Below, one piece after another: positions 8,381-17,974 of a stretch of DNA of 64,000 nucleotides. Position 1 is the stretch's first letter; each line of letters begins with the position of its first letter. The position numbers and the translations under genes were made by a program. The stretch lies in assembly GCF_014646075.1 (NCBI RefSeq), contig NZ_BMMT01000012.1, forward strand, positions 62,001-126,000. Reading direction: 5' to 3'. The notes below the pieces were generated by a model. It was not told the origin of the DNA. It worked only from the letters and a program-made list of their open reading frames with translations, and did no database searches. The DNA comes from Saccharopolyspora thermophila. Lineage in GTDB: Bacteria; Actinomycetota; Actinomycetes; Mycobacteriales; Pseudonocardiaceae.

Positions 8381-9558
8381 CGCGAGTTCCTCCTAGACAC
8401 GAGCGGGGAAAGCTGCTGCTCGGGATCCTCCAGCCAGGCCAGGACCTCCTTGGTGTGCGCGCCCAGCTCGGGCGGCGGCGTCACCTCGGCGGTGCCGTGG
8501 TCGGAGAAGTCGATGGGCATGCGCACCTGCATCGCCGCGCCGCCACCGGGATCGACGATCGGGCTCAGCCCCAGCGACTCGGCGTAGTGCACCGCCCGGG
8601 CCAGGTCGTTGACCTGCCCGCACGCGATGCCGACGCCCTGCAGGCGTCGCTGCCAGTCCGCGGCGGTCCGCGCGCCCAGGACGTTCTCCAGCAGCTGCGC
8701 CAGTTCCTCGCGGTGGGCGACCCGCTGGGCGTTGGTCGCGAAGCGCGGGTCGTCGGCCAGCCCCACCAGCCCGAGCGCGTCGGTGAGCCTGCGGAACTGG
8801 GCGTCGTTGCCGACCGCGACCGCGAGGAAGCCGTCCTCGCAGCGCAGCGCCTCGTACGGCGCGATGCTCGGGTGCCGGTTGCCCATCCGCTGTGGTGCGA
8901 CGCCGGTGGTCAGCAGGCTGCTCATCTGGTTGGCCAGCGAGCCCAGCAGGCTGGACAGCAGGTTGACCTCGACGTGCTGGCCGCGACCGGTGCGTTCGCG
9001 GTGCCGCAGCGCGGCCATGATGCCCAGCGCGGCATCCTTGCCGGTGAGCACGTCGACCACCGCGACGCCGACCTTCATCGGCGGACCATCCGACTCGCCG
9101 GTGATGCTCATCAGCCCGCCCAGGGCCTGCACCACGAAGTCGTAGCCGGGCAGGTGCGCGCCCTCCTTGCTGCCGAACCCGGAGATCGACGTGTAGACCA
9201 GCCGCGGGTTGAGCTCCTTCGCGCTGTCGTAGTCCAGCCCGTAGCGGGCCAGCGAACCGGGGCGGAAGTTCTCCACCAGCACGTCGGCTCGGCGGACGAG
9301 TTCCCGGGCCGCCTGCTGGTCCTGCGGATCGGCGAGGTCGAGGGTGATGCTGCGCTTTCCCCGGTTGACCGACTCGAAGTAGGCCGAGCTGCGCTCCGTC
9401 CACGGTGGACCCCACGACCGGGTGTCGTCGCCGCTGCCGGGGCGTTCCACCTTGATCACGGTCGCGCCGAGGTCGGCCAGCAGCATGGTCGCGTACGGGC
9501 CCGCCAGCACCCGGCTGAAGTCGGCGACGACCACGCCGTCCATCGGCAGCGTCTGCAT
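8377..9558 (-). CDS. CaiB/BaiF-family (class III) CoA-transferase
   Basis: A 393-residue class III CoA-transferase. The N-terminal signature GVVVADFSRVLAGPYATMLLADLGATVIKVE and the catalytic aspartate in LPGYDFVVQALGG (D140) are clear. Partnership with glutaryl-CoA dehydrogenase suggests transfer of CoA from succinyl-CoA to glutarate, as in the SUGCT family (inference). MQTLPMDG at 9558 is taken as the start; the next Met, at 9543, is also possible, and no strong ribosome site decides. It is transcribed away from the GntR regulator, which probably controls the pair. Confidence 0.87.
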   Translation of the reverse strand: MQTLPMDGVVVADFSRVLAGPYATMLLADLGATVIKVERPGSGDDTRSWGPPWTERSSAYFESVNRGKRSITLDLADPQDQQAARELVRRADVLVENFRPGSLARYGLDYDSAKELNPRLVYTSISGFGSKEGAHLPGYDFVVQALGGLMSITGESDGPPMKVGVAVVDVLTGKDAALGIMAALRHRERTGRGQHVEVNLLSSLLGSLANQMSSLLTTGVAPQRMGNRHPSIAPYEALRCEDGFLAVAVGNDAQFRRLTDALGLVGLADDPRFATNAQRVAHREELAQLLENVLGARTAADWQRRLQGVGIACGQVNDLARAVHYAESLGLSPIVDPGGGAAMQVRMPIDFSDHGTAEVTPPPELGAHTKEVLAWLEDPEQQLSPLVSRRNSR

Positions 9559-9631
9559 GCACCCAACCCTTCCGCGCCGTTGCCGCCCGCCGGCCGGCGA
9601 GCGGCATCCAGTGGCTTGCATCACGGCGAAG

Positions 9632-9641
9632 TTGGATCCAA
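9632..9641. promoter_or_regulatory. TTGGATCCAA palindrome, candidate GntR operator
   Basis: A perfect 10-bp palindrome immediately followed by an AT-rich TATACAG in the 129-base gap between the CoA-transferase and the GntR gene. FCD-type GntR regulators usually bind short AT-rich palindromes of this kind in divergent promoters. Assignment rests on position only. Confidence 0.5.
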
Positions 9642-9687
9642 TATACAGTTGCCCGAGCAGCGGTCAAGAGACGTGGGAGATCCGGGG

Positions 9688-10335
9688 ATGCGACGACCAC
9701 CGACCACCCAGGAGTTCGTCCTCGACGAGCTCCGCAAGGCGATCGTGTCCGGCGAACTGGCACCCGGCCAGCCGATCCGGCAGGACGGCATCGCCCAGCG
9801 GCTCGGGGTGAGCCGTGTGCCACTGCGCGAGGCGCTGAAGACACTGGAGGCCGAGGGGCAGGTGGTCTACCAGCCGCACCGGGGCTACTCGGTCGCCGAG
9901 CTGTCGCTGGCCGACCTGCTGGAGGTGTACCGGATGCGGCAGCTGCTGGAGTCGGAGGCCGCCGCGGTGGCCACCGAGCGGTTCACCGACACGGACCTGT
10001 CCCGGATCACCGACGCCCAGCTCGACGTCGAGAAGGCCGCCGACAGCGGCGACCTGGTCGCCATGATCGCGGCGAACCGCCGCTTCCACTTCGCCCTGCT
10101 GGAGCCGTCGGGCATGCCGCGGCTGCTGCGCGTGGTCCGCACCCTCTGGGACGCCACGGACGCGTACCGGGCGGTGTACTACAACTCCGACGCCAACCGC
10201 GAGCGCGTCCGCCACGAGCACGAGTCGATCGTCGCGGCCGCGGTGGACCGGCGGGCCGACGAACTGGTTCGCCTCCTCGACGAGCACCGCCAGCACGCAG
10301 TGGCGGCGCTGCGCGCCACGATCCCGTCGGACTGA
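9688..10335 (+). CDS. GntR-family regulator, FadR/FCD subfamily
   Basis: A 215-residue transcription factor. The N-terminal winged helix-turn-helix (about 5-72) contains GQPIRQDGIAQRLGVSRVPLREALKTLEAEG. The C-terminal FCD ligand domain (about 80-205) shows the expected metal-site pattern, with RRFHFALLE and later ERVRHEHESIVAA histidines. ATG 9688 has GGGAGA upstream. It is divergent from the CoA-transferase/gcdH pair and probably represses it until a dicarboxylate or acyl-CoA ligand binds (inference). It converges with the TetR gene to its right. Confidence 0.9.
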   Translation: MRRPPTTQEFVLDELRKAIVSGELAPGQPIRQDGIAQRLGVSRVPLREALKTLEAEGQVVYQPHRGYSVAELSLADLLEVYRMRQLLESEAAAVATERFTDTDLSRITDAQLDVEKAADSGDLVAMIAANRRFHFALLEPSGMPRLLRVVRTLWDATDAYRAVYYNSDANRERVRHEHESIVAAAVDRRADELVRLLDEHRQHAVAALRATIPSD

Positions 10336-10452
10336 CCGCGGGGTCCCCCCCGCCCGGGGGTCCCGCCCAGGAGACTTCCGATTGCGCCTTGGGAGTTCTC
10401 CTCGTGAGATCCCGGTTCACCCGGTCCGAAGTGGACCTGGGTTCCGGGTTCC

Positions 10453-11028
10453 TTATGCCTTCAGCAGGATTTCCGCGGTGCGGCGCGCCTGGCGGACCGC
10501 ACCGGAAACGCCCGCCGACGCCGCGACGGTCGCACCCTCGTAGAGCAGCAGCGCGCTGGCGGCGAAGTTTGCCGGATCGGCGATCCCGGCTTCCCCGGCC
10601 AGTTTCTCGAAGAGCTCCCGCATCCACCGCTTCTGCCCCACGACGACCGCCCGGGCCGGGTGCTCCGGATCCGGGATCTCCGCGAGGGCGTTGACGAACC
10701 CGCAGCCCCGGAAGTCGGTGTCCGCCATCCACACCTCCAGGGCGTCGAAGACGGCGAGCAGCCGCCGCCGCGGCTCGGTCGCGTGCTCGGCCAACCAGGC
10801 CGCCAACCACTCCCGCCAGCGCTGGTCGCGCTCGACCAGGTACGCCGTCACCAACCGGTCCTTCGAGCCGAAGCAGGCGTACAGGGTCTTCTTGGTGACC
10901 CCGGCTTCGGCCGCGATCGCCTCAACGCCGACCGCGTGGATGCCCTGCCGGTAGAACATCTCGGCCGCCACGTCGAGTACCCGCCGCCCGGCGGGCGTCA
11001 GCTTGCCCGGCAACTCCTCCGCCGCCAT
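10453..11028 (-). CDS. TetR-family transcriptional regulator
   Basis: A 191-residue repressor. The N-terminal HTH is clear (RRVLDVAAEMFYRQGIHAVGVEAIAAEAGVTKKTLYACFGSKDRLV, about 11-55), followed by an all-helical ligand domain with a C-terminal pattern (WMADTDFRGCGFVNALAEIPDPEHPA) common in TetR proteins that control oxidoreductase or hydrolase genes. ATG 11028 is chosen; a longer frame adds 22 residues that would run into the operator region. The gene is divergent from the oxidoreductase and hydrolase, and both flanks of the gap carry TATACCGACC elements. Confidence 0.9.
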   Translation of the reverse strand: MAAEELPGKLTPAGRRVLDVAAEMFYRQGIHAVGVEAIAAEAGVTKKTLYACFGSKDRLVTAYLVERDQRWREWLAAWLAEHATEPRRRLLAVFDALEVWMADTDFRGCGFVNALAEIPDPEHPARAVVVGQKRWMRELFEKLAGEAGIADPANFAASALLLYEGATVAASAGVSGAVRQARRTAEILLKA

Positions 11029-11037
11029 GCCGCGAAC

Positions 11038-11105
11038 TATACCGACCAGTGGGTTGACATCGCAGCCATGCCCTGGTTCCGTGGATAACCACACCGGTCG
11101 GTATA
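11038..11105. promoter_or_regulatory. Paired TATACCGACC elements, TetR operators
   Basis: TATACCGACCAGT at 11038-11050 and its mirror image ACCGGTCGGTATA ending at 11105 face each other across the TetR/oxidoreductase intergenic gap. Each is one strong half of the palindrome ATACCGACCGGTCGGTAT, a form many TetR proteins bind. One copy lies near each gene start, consistent with dual control and autoregulation. Confidence 0.6.
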
Positions 11106-11135
11106 CCTCTTTCGAACGGACGGAGTTGATCTCCC

Positions 11136-12182
11136 ATGCGTGCGGTGCAGCTCACCGGCTTCGGCGGCCCGGAGCGGCTGGTCTACCGGGAGGACGTGCC
11201 CGACCCCCAGGCCGGACCGGGCGAGGTCCGCGTCCGGGTCGGCGCGGCGGCCCTGAACAACACCGACATCTGGACCCGTGAGGGGGCCTACGGCGCCCCC
11301 GACGACCCGGCGGCGACGGCGGGCTGGCGCCGCGAGCCGCTGGAATTCCCCCGAATCCAGGGCGCCGACGTGGTCGGCCGCATCGACCAGGTCGGCCCGG
11401 GAGTGCCCGAGGCTCGGCTGGGCGAGCGGGTGATCGTCGACCCGATGCTCTACACCGGCGGGGAACGGGAGCTGGTCGACACCGCCTACCTGGGCAGCGA
11501 ACGCGACGGCGGTTTCGCGGAGTTCACCACCGTTCCCGCCGCGAACGCGCATCGTGTCGACAGCGCGCTCAGTGATGCGGAGCTCGCCACCTTCCCCACC
11601 GCGTACGCGACCGCGATGCGCATGCTCAACCGCGCGCGGGTGCGGGACGGCGAGGCGCTGGTGGTCACCGGTGCGTCCGGCGGCGTGGGTTCGGCGCTGA
11701 TCCAGCTCGGTGCCCTGCGCGGCGCGCGGGTGGTCGCGATCACCAGCGCAGCCAAGCGCGACCGCGCCGTCGAACTCGGCGCGCACGCGGCGGTGGACCG
11801 CAGCGCGGAGGACCTGGTCGACGCGGTGCGCGCGGTCGCCGGTCCGGCGGACGTGGTCGCCGACGTGGTGGCCGGTCCACTGTTTCCCGCCCTGCTGCGG
11901 ATGCTGGGCCCGCTGGGCCGCTACGTCGTCGCGGGCGGCATCGCCGGCCCGCTGGTGGAGACCGATCTGCGCACGGTGTACCTGCGCCAGCTGCAGCTCA
12001 TCGGCTCGTCGTTCGGCACGCACGAGGACTTCCGCGAGCTGGTGGGGCATGTGGAGCGCGGCGAGCTCGTCCCGCTGCTGTCCGGGACCTTCCCGCTGCG
12101 TGAGCTCCGCGAGGCCCAGCGGGTGTTCACCGCGAAGGGCTTCTTCGGCAAGCTCGTGGTCACCCCGGGGGCCGACGCATGA
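11136..12182 (+). CDS. Zinc-less MDR oxidoreductase (quinone oxidoreductase-like)
   Basis: A 348-residue medium-chain dehydrogenase/reductase. The N-terminal GroES-like fold begins MRAVQLTGFGGPERLVY and carries the ALNNTDIWTREGAYG substrate loop. The NADPH-binding motif VTGASGGVGSALIQLG is at about 172-187. The zinc ligands of alcohol dehydrogenases are absent, which fits quinone or enoyl reductases. The stop overlaps the next gene (ATGA), so it forms a two-gene unit with the hydrolase. Divergence from a TetR gene points to an inducible detoxification or catabolic function; the substrate is unknown. Confidence 0.87.
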   Translation: MRAVQLTGFGGPERLVYREDVPDPQAGPGEVRVRVGAAALNNTDIWTREGAYGAPDDPAATAGWRREPLEFPRIQGADVVGRIDQVGPGVPEARLGERVIVDPMLYTGGERELVDTAYLGSERDGGFAEFTTVPAANAHRVDSALSDAELATFPTAYATAMRMLNRARVRDGEALVVTGASGGVGSALIQLGALRGARVVAITSAAKRDRAVELGAHAAVDRSAEDLVDAVRAVAGPADVVADVVAGPLFPALLRMLGPLGRYVVAGGIAGPLVETDLRTVYLRQLQLIGSSFGTHEDFRELVGHVERGELVPLLSGTFPLRELREAQRVFTAKGFFGKLVVTPGADA

Positions 12183-13030
12183 ACCTGGACCGGAACGCGA
12201 TCGTGGACGGGGTGCGGCTGGCACACCGGCTCACCGGCGATCCCGGCGCGGAGACCCTGGTGTTCCTGCACGGCACGCCGTCGCACTCGCACATCTGGCG
12301 CCACGTGGTGCCGGAGTTCGAGGCGGCGGGCCACCGGGTGCTGGTGTACGACCTGCTCGGCTACGGCGCCTCGGAACGCCCGCCGGACCGCGACACCTCC
12401 GTCACCGCCCAGGCCGACCTGTTGGAGGGCCTGCTGGCGGCGCTGGGGATCGGGCGCTGCACGCTGGTCGCCCACGACATCGGCGGCGCGGTGGCCCAGA
12501 TCGTCGCGACCCGCCATCCGGCGCGGGTCGACCGGCTGATGCTGGTGGACTCGGTGAGCTACGACTCGTGGCCGTCGGCGACGTGGCGGCGCGTCATCCG
12601 CGACCACCTCGCGGATGACGCTGCGATGCCGCAGGCGGACTTCGAGGCGATGCTCACCCGGCAGCTGACCATGACGGTCGCCGACCCGGCGGCCATGGCG
12701 GGCTCGACGCTGCGCGCCTACCTGGCCCCGCTGCGGACCCCCCTGGGCCGGGTGTCGTTCTTCGAACACCAGGTCCGCCACTACGACTCGACCCCGACCG
12801 AACGCGTGGCCCCGCTGCTGCCCACCCTCACGATGCCGACCCGGATCGTCTGGGGAGCCGAGGACCGCTGGCAACCGCTCCACTACGCGCAACGCCTGGT
12901 CCGCGACATCCCGGGCGCCCAGCTCACCGTGGTCCCCGCAGCCGGGCACTTCCTGATGGAGGACGCCCCGGCCAGCGTCGTGGCGGAACTCCGAGCCCTC
13001 CTCGCCCACCCCGTGCCCGCAGGTGGGTGA
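12179..13030 (+). CDS. Alpha/beta hydrolase with aspartate nucleophile (dehalogenase/epoxide hydrolase-like)
   Basis: A 283-residue alpha/beta hydrolase. The oxyanion motif HGTPSHSHIW starts at residue 31. The nucleophile elbow reads AHDIGGAV with Asp100 in place of Ser, which is diagnostic of haloalkane dehalogenases, fluoroacetate dehalogenases and epoxide hydrolases. The catalytic His is H257 in AAGHFLMED, and an acidic residue lies in WGAEDRWQP. It is coupled to the oxidoreductase by an ATGA overlap. M. tuberculosis has a haloalkane dehalogenase (Rv2579) near hisS, but this gene lies elsewhere, so orthology is not claimed. Confidence 0.85.
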   Translation: MNLDRNAIVDGVRLAHRLTGDPGAETLVFLHGTPSHSHIWRHVVPEFEAAGHRVLVYDLLGYGASERPPDRDTSVTAQADLLEGLLAALGIGRCTLVAHDIGGAVAQIVATRHPARVDRLMLVDSVSYDSWPSATWRRVIRDHLADDAAMPQADFEAMLTRQLTMTVADPAAMAGSTLRAYLAPLRTPLGRVSFFEHQVRHYDSTPTERVAPLLPTLTMPTRIVWGAEDRWQPLHYAQRLVRDIPGAQLTVVPAAGHFLMEDAPASVVAELRALLAHPVPAGG

Positions 13031-13114
13031 ACAGCCGGCCGAACGCCCGGCTCCCGCGCGAGAGTGACTGACAGGCTCCGTCGTCCCGTGGTCGAAGGCG
13101 TCCCCCGGGCCGGA

Positions 13115-13972
13115 TCAGTAGTCGTAGAAGCCCTTGCCCGACTTCCTGCCCGTCAGACCGGCGTCGACCATGCGCCGCAACAGCGGCGGGGCCGCGTAGG
13201 ACGGGTCACCGTACTCCGCGTACATCGAGTCCGCGATCGCCTTGAGCGTGTCCAGGCCGACCAGGTCACACAGGCGCAACGGGCCCATCGGGTGGGCGCA
13301 GCCCAGCACCATGCCGTTGTCGATGTCCTCGGCGCTGGCGAAACCGCCCTCGAACATCCGGATCGCCGACAGCAGGTACGGCACCAGCAGGGCGTTGACG
13401 ATGAACCCGGACCGGTCCTTGGCCCGGATCACCTCCTTGCCCAGCTGCTCGGTGGCGAACCGCGCGGCCCGCTCCACCGTCTCCTCGGCGGTCAGCAGCG
13501 ACGGCACCAGCTCGACGAGCTTGAGCACCGGAACCGGGTTGAAGAAGTGCACGCCCAGCACCTGCTTCGGACGCTCGGTGGCCCCGGCGAGCTTGGCGAT
13601 CGGGATGGACGAGGTGTTGGAGGCCAGGATCGCGTCCGGGTCTGTCACCACCTTGTCCAGCTCGGCGAACAGCTTGAGCTTGAGGCCCTCGTCCTCGGCG
13701 ATCGCCTCGATGACCATCTCCCGGTCGTCGAGGTCGCCGAGGGTGGTGGTGAAGTGCAGCCGCGACTGCGCCTCGTCGCGCTCGGCCTCGGTGATCTTGC
13801 CGTTCTGCACGGCGCGGTTGAGCGACTTCCACAGCTTGGCGCGCCCGGCCCGGGCGGCGTCGTCGCTGACCTCGACCACGATCACGTCAATGCCGCTGCG
13901 CGCGGCGACCTCGGCGATGCCGCCGCCCATCTGCCCGCCGCCGACGACTCCCAGGCGTTCGATCTTCGTCAC
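13115..13972 (-). CDS. 3-hydroxybutyryl-CoA dehydrogenase
   Basis: NAD-dependent 3-hydroxyacyl-CoA dehydrogenase acting on short chains, 285 residues. The N-terminal Rossmann motif GVVGGGQMGGGIAE and the family signature around LGVHFFNPVPVLKLVELV are clear. The C-terminal domain has DRSGFIVNALLVPYL, HPMGPLRLCDLVGLDTL and a terminal GRKSGKGFYDY. GTG 13972 is chosen because GGAAGGA lies just upstream; a start at ATG 14005 would add 11 residues. It works in fatty acid, PHB or butanoate metabolism. No thiolase is adjacent. Confidence 0.9.
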   Translation of the reverse strand: MTKIERLGVVGGGQMGGGIAEVAARSGIDVIVVEVSDDAARAGRAKLWKSLNRAVQNGKITEAERDEAQSRLHFTTTLGDLDDREMVIEAIAEDEGLKLKLFAELDKVVTDPDAILASNTSSIPIAKLAGATERPKQVLGVHFFNPVPVLKLVELVPSLLTAEETVERAARFATEQLGKEVIRAKDRSGFIVNALLVPYLLSAIRMFEGGFASAEDIDNGMVLGCAHPMGPLRLCDLVGLDTLKAIADSMYAEYGDPSYAAPPLLRRMVDAGLTGRKSGKGFYDY

Positions 13973-14034
13973 CACACGATCCTTCCGCTTCGGCTGCGCT
14001 GCCATGGCGCGACAGATCATGCCAGGAACAGGGG

Positions 14035-14048
14035 TTACCGACCGGTAA
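14035..14048. promoter_or_regulatory. TTACC-GACC-GGTAA palindrome upstream of the hydroxybutyryl-CoA dehydrogenase
   Basis: A 5-bp inverted repeat about 63 bases upstream of the chosen start codon. Its core TACCGACCGGT matches the elements in the TetR/oxidoreductase gap at 11038-11105, so the same TetR protein, or a close paralogue, may bind here (inference). Confidence 0.45.
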
Positions 14049-14162
14049 ACCGTGCGCTACGCCACGCCGATCACACGGCCGAGGAACGCCGGCGCCACAG
14101 CGGGGCTCTCTTCGGCGAGTCGCGTTGTGCGGAAAAACGAGCCCGATGGAAACCCACGTAAG

Positions 14163-14186
14163 ACCCGCACCGCGCGGGCTGCGGGT
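14163..14186 (-). terminator. Hairpin downstream of the lipoprotein gene
   Basis: ACCCGCA (14163-14169) pairs with TGCGGGT (14180-14186), and the loop CCGCGCGGGC is itself partly self-complementary. It lies about 85 bases past the lipoprotein stop and is followed on the minus strand by CTTACG, not a T-run. Confidence 0.4.
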
Positions 14187-14270
14187 ACCGCCACGGGAAG
14201 GCCGCACCACCCGGCGCGGGCCAATCCGCACACGCGGATCACGACACGTTTCCACACGTCTCGTGAACGG

Positions 14271-15731
14271 TCAGGGGTGGAGGTTGCCGGCCTGGGGGTG
14301 GGAGTTCCAGTCCTGTTGGGACACGTCGGTGATCGCGGACCCGTTGGCCTCGGCGGCCTCCGGCGTGACCGTCCACAGTCGACCCTCATCGTCCAGCAGC
14401 CCCACGACACCCTGCGGCGAACGCAGGGCCCGGGCGCCGGAGGCGATGGTGGCGACCACCGGCAGGGCGTCCACAGCGGACACCCGCTTGTCCAGCACCC
14501 TGGTCACCAGCCGCTCGGCGACCGACCGCCGTTCGAAGCGGATTCGCTGTCCACCGCGCACCACGTCCACGGTACGGGACGGGGACGGCACGCCGAACCC
14601 GTCCAGCACCGCCGCCGCCTGCTGGGGCGTCGCGCACCCGTCAACCCCTTGGACGTCGATACCGAAGCGGCGCACGTCGGTCGGCGCGGGCAGCAGCGCG
14701 GTGGCACGGAGCACGTCGAACGGCACCGTGCCGCACGGGTCCACCGACGACACCACGGCGCTGCCGTCGGGCTGGCGGACCAGCCCCGGCCCCTCCTGCC
14801 ACGGGCCCGGGATGACCACCGGCTCGTAGGGGTGGCGGGTGAACCCGCGGTCCCAGAAGGTGATCGAGGTGCCCGTCGCGGTCTGGTGCGCGATGGCGAA
14901 CGCGTTGAGCGCGGGCACCCACGCCCAGTCGGCGCTGAAGGCGTCCACCACCGACCGGGACCGCCGGGCACCACCCGGCACGAAGCCCTCCTCGGTCAAC
15001 GACTGCAGCTGGTCGGTGAACTCGGGGTTGCGGGCGCGCAGCACGAACTGCCCGGCGCCGTTCCAGCCCGCACCGGACGCCGTGGTGTCGGTGAACATCA
15101 GGTAAAACCAGCCGTCCAGGTACAGCGCGGACGGCTGGCCCGCGCCGTAGACGTTCTCCCGGCTCACCTCGCGGGACGCGGTGACGATCGGCGCGCCACC
15201 GGCCTCGCGCCGCCAGGCGCGACCGTCGGTGCTGCTGGCCACGCCGATGGCGTTGCCGTGCGCGTGCTCGCCCGCGGCCCCCGTGTAGTACAGGTAGTAG
15301 CGGCCGCCCACCCGCAACACCGACGGGTCGCAGGTGTGCATGGCGTCGAAGGCGCCGGGCCGCCCCGCGAAAACCGGCACCGCGGGGGCCCCACCAGCCG
15401 CGGTGAACGGGCCGTCCAGCGATCCCGACGCGGCATACAGCACGTCGTCACCGGGCGGACCGATGTCCGGCAGCTGGCTGCACCACCACGTCCGGAACTG
15501 CCCATCCTCCTGCAGCACGGTGGGGCCGTAGTTGTACGGCGCGGGCATGCCGCCCGAGACGACGACCCCGGGACTGCTGCGCTCACCACCGACCCGCAGC
15601 ACGACCGGCGCGCGCGGAACCCGTGCCTGCAGCGGCGCCTCGGGCTCCGCCGGGATGCCCGCCACCCGGGTGCAACCGGCAACCAGTGCGACCGCGGCCA
15701 CCACCAGCACCGCCCGCAGCGGAATCCTCAT
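14271..15731 (-). CDS. Secreted lipoprotein with beta-propeller (GH43/GH62-like) fold
   Basis: A 486-residue exported lipoprotein. From ATG 15731 the signal peptide MRIPLRAVLVVAAVALVAGC ends in lipobox LVAGC, with Cys20 as the lipidation site. The mature part holds repeated propeller-blade patterns such as DPSVLRVGGRYYLYYTGA, NAIGVASSTDGRAWRR, QPSALYLDGWFYLMFTDT and TGTSITFWDRGF, typical of five-bladed glycoside-hydrolase-like domains. I cannot identify a complete catalytic acid set with confidence, so it may bind or hydrolyse a glycan, or be a non-enzymatic relative. It ends in an unassigned alpha/beta tail. It stands alone between metabolic genes. Confidence 0.8.
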   Translation of the reverse strand: MRIPLRAVLVVAAVALVAGCTRVAGIPAEPEAPLQARVPRAPVVLRVGGERSSPGVVVSGGMPAPYNYGPTVLQEDGQFRTWWCSQLPDIGPPGDDVLYAASGSLDGPFTAAGGAPAVPVFAGRPGAFDAMHTCDPSVLRVGGRYYLYYTGAAGEHAHGNAIGVASSTDGRAWRREAGGAPIVTASREVSRENVYGAGQPSALYLDGWFYLMFTDTTASGAGWNGAGQFVLRARNPEFTDQLQSLTEEGFVPGGARRSRSVVDAFSADWAWVPALNAFAIAHQTATGTSITFWDRGFTRHPYEPVVIPGPWQEGPGLVRQPDGSAVVSSVDPCGTVPFDVLRATALLPAPTDVRRFGIDVQGVDGCATPQQAAAVLDGFGVPSPSRTVDVVRGGQRIRFERRSVAERLVTRVLDKRVSAVDALPVVATIASGARALRSPQGVVGLLDDEGRLWTVTPEAAEANGSAITDVSQQDWNSHPQAGNLHP

Positions 15732-15758
15732 CGAGGCGACACCCTCCCCCAGAAACCC

Positions 15759-15779
15759 ACAGGCACCCCGAGCGCCTGT
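15759..15779 (-). terminator. Short hairpin after aroQ
   Basis: ACAGGC and GCCTGT pair around a nine-base loop 40-60 bases past the aroQ stop, at the end of the aroC-aroK-aroB-aroQ unit. The stem is only six base pairs, so the call is weak. Confidence 0.35.
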
Positions 15780-15818
15780 GACCAAACTACTGGGGCTGGG
15801 GTGTAGGTGAGCCGCGGA

Positions 15819-17446
<1,628 letters not shown>

Positions 17447-17974
17447 TCAGCTGGACGGCCGGGCGCTGTCCGCGGTCAGCGCGGCGACGACCCGCTCCAC
17501 CACCTCGGCCGGGCCCAGTCCGTCGGTGGCGACCTCCACTGACGCCACCGAGCGGTAGATCGGCAGCCGCGCCTCCAGCAGCGCCCTGAACGTGGCGCGG
17601 GGGTTCACCCCGGCCAGCAGCGGGCGCGCGGTGGACAGCCCGACGCGGCGGGCGCCTTCCGCCAGACCCACCGACAGGAACACCACCGGGTGCCCGGCCA
17701 GGCGCTCGCGGGTGCGTTCCGAGAGCACCGCACCGCCGCCGAGCGCCAGCACGCCGTCGTGTTCGCGCAGCGCCGTGGCGACCGCTTCCTCCTCCATCGC
17801 CCGGAACGCGGGTTCCCCGTCGTTGGCGAAGATGTCGGCGATCGCACGACCGGCGGTGCGCACGATGTCGTCGTCGGTGTCGCGGAACGACACGTCCAGC
17901 CGCTGCGCCAGCAGGCGGCCGATCGTCGTCTTGCCCGCGCCCGGCGGGCCGACCACCACTGCTTGCGGGGCCAT
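17447..17974 (-). CDS. aroK: Shikimate kinase
   Basis: ATP-dependent phosphorylation of shikimate at the 3-hydroxyl. It has 175 residues. The P-loop is GPPGAGKT at 9-16. Shikimate-binding residues lie in RDTDDDI (about 31-37), the GGGAV loop (about 77-81) and the lid TARPLLAG. The start ATG overlaps the aroC stop (TGATG), so AroC and AroK are translationally coupled. Confidence 0.95.
   Translation of the reverse strand: MAPQAVVVGPPGAGKTTIGRLLAQRLDVSFRDTDDDIVRTAGRAIADIFANDGEPAFRAMEEEAVATALREHDGVLALGGGAVLSERTRERLAGHPVVFLSVGLAEGARRVGLSTARPLLAGVNPRATFRALLEARLPIYRSVASVEVATDGLGPAEVVERVVAALTADSARPSS

Noticed and set aside
7115-8587. 490-codon plus-strand frame over gcdH
   Set aside because: It is antisense to a well-supported acyl-CoA dehydrogenase and has no recognisable domain.
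10336-10452. G/C-run hairpin between the GntR and TetR genes
   Set aside because: The C-run and G-run pair only over about five bases and flanking bases do not match; not a convincing terminator.
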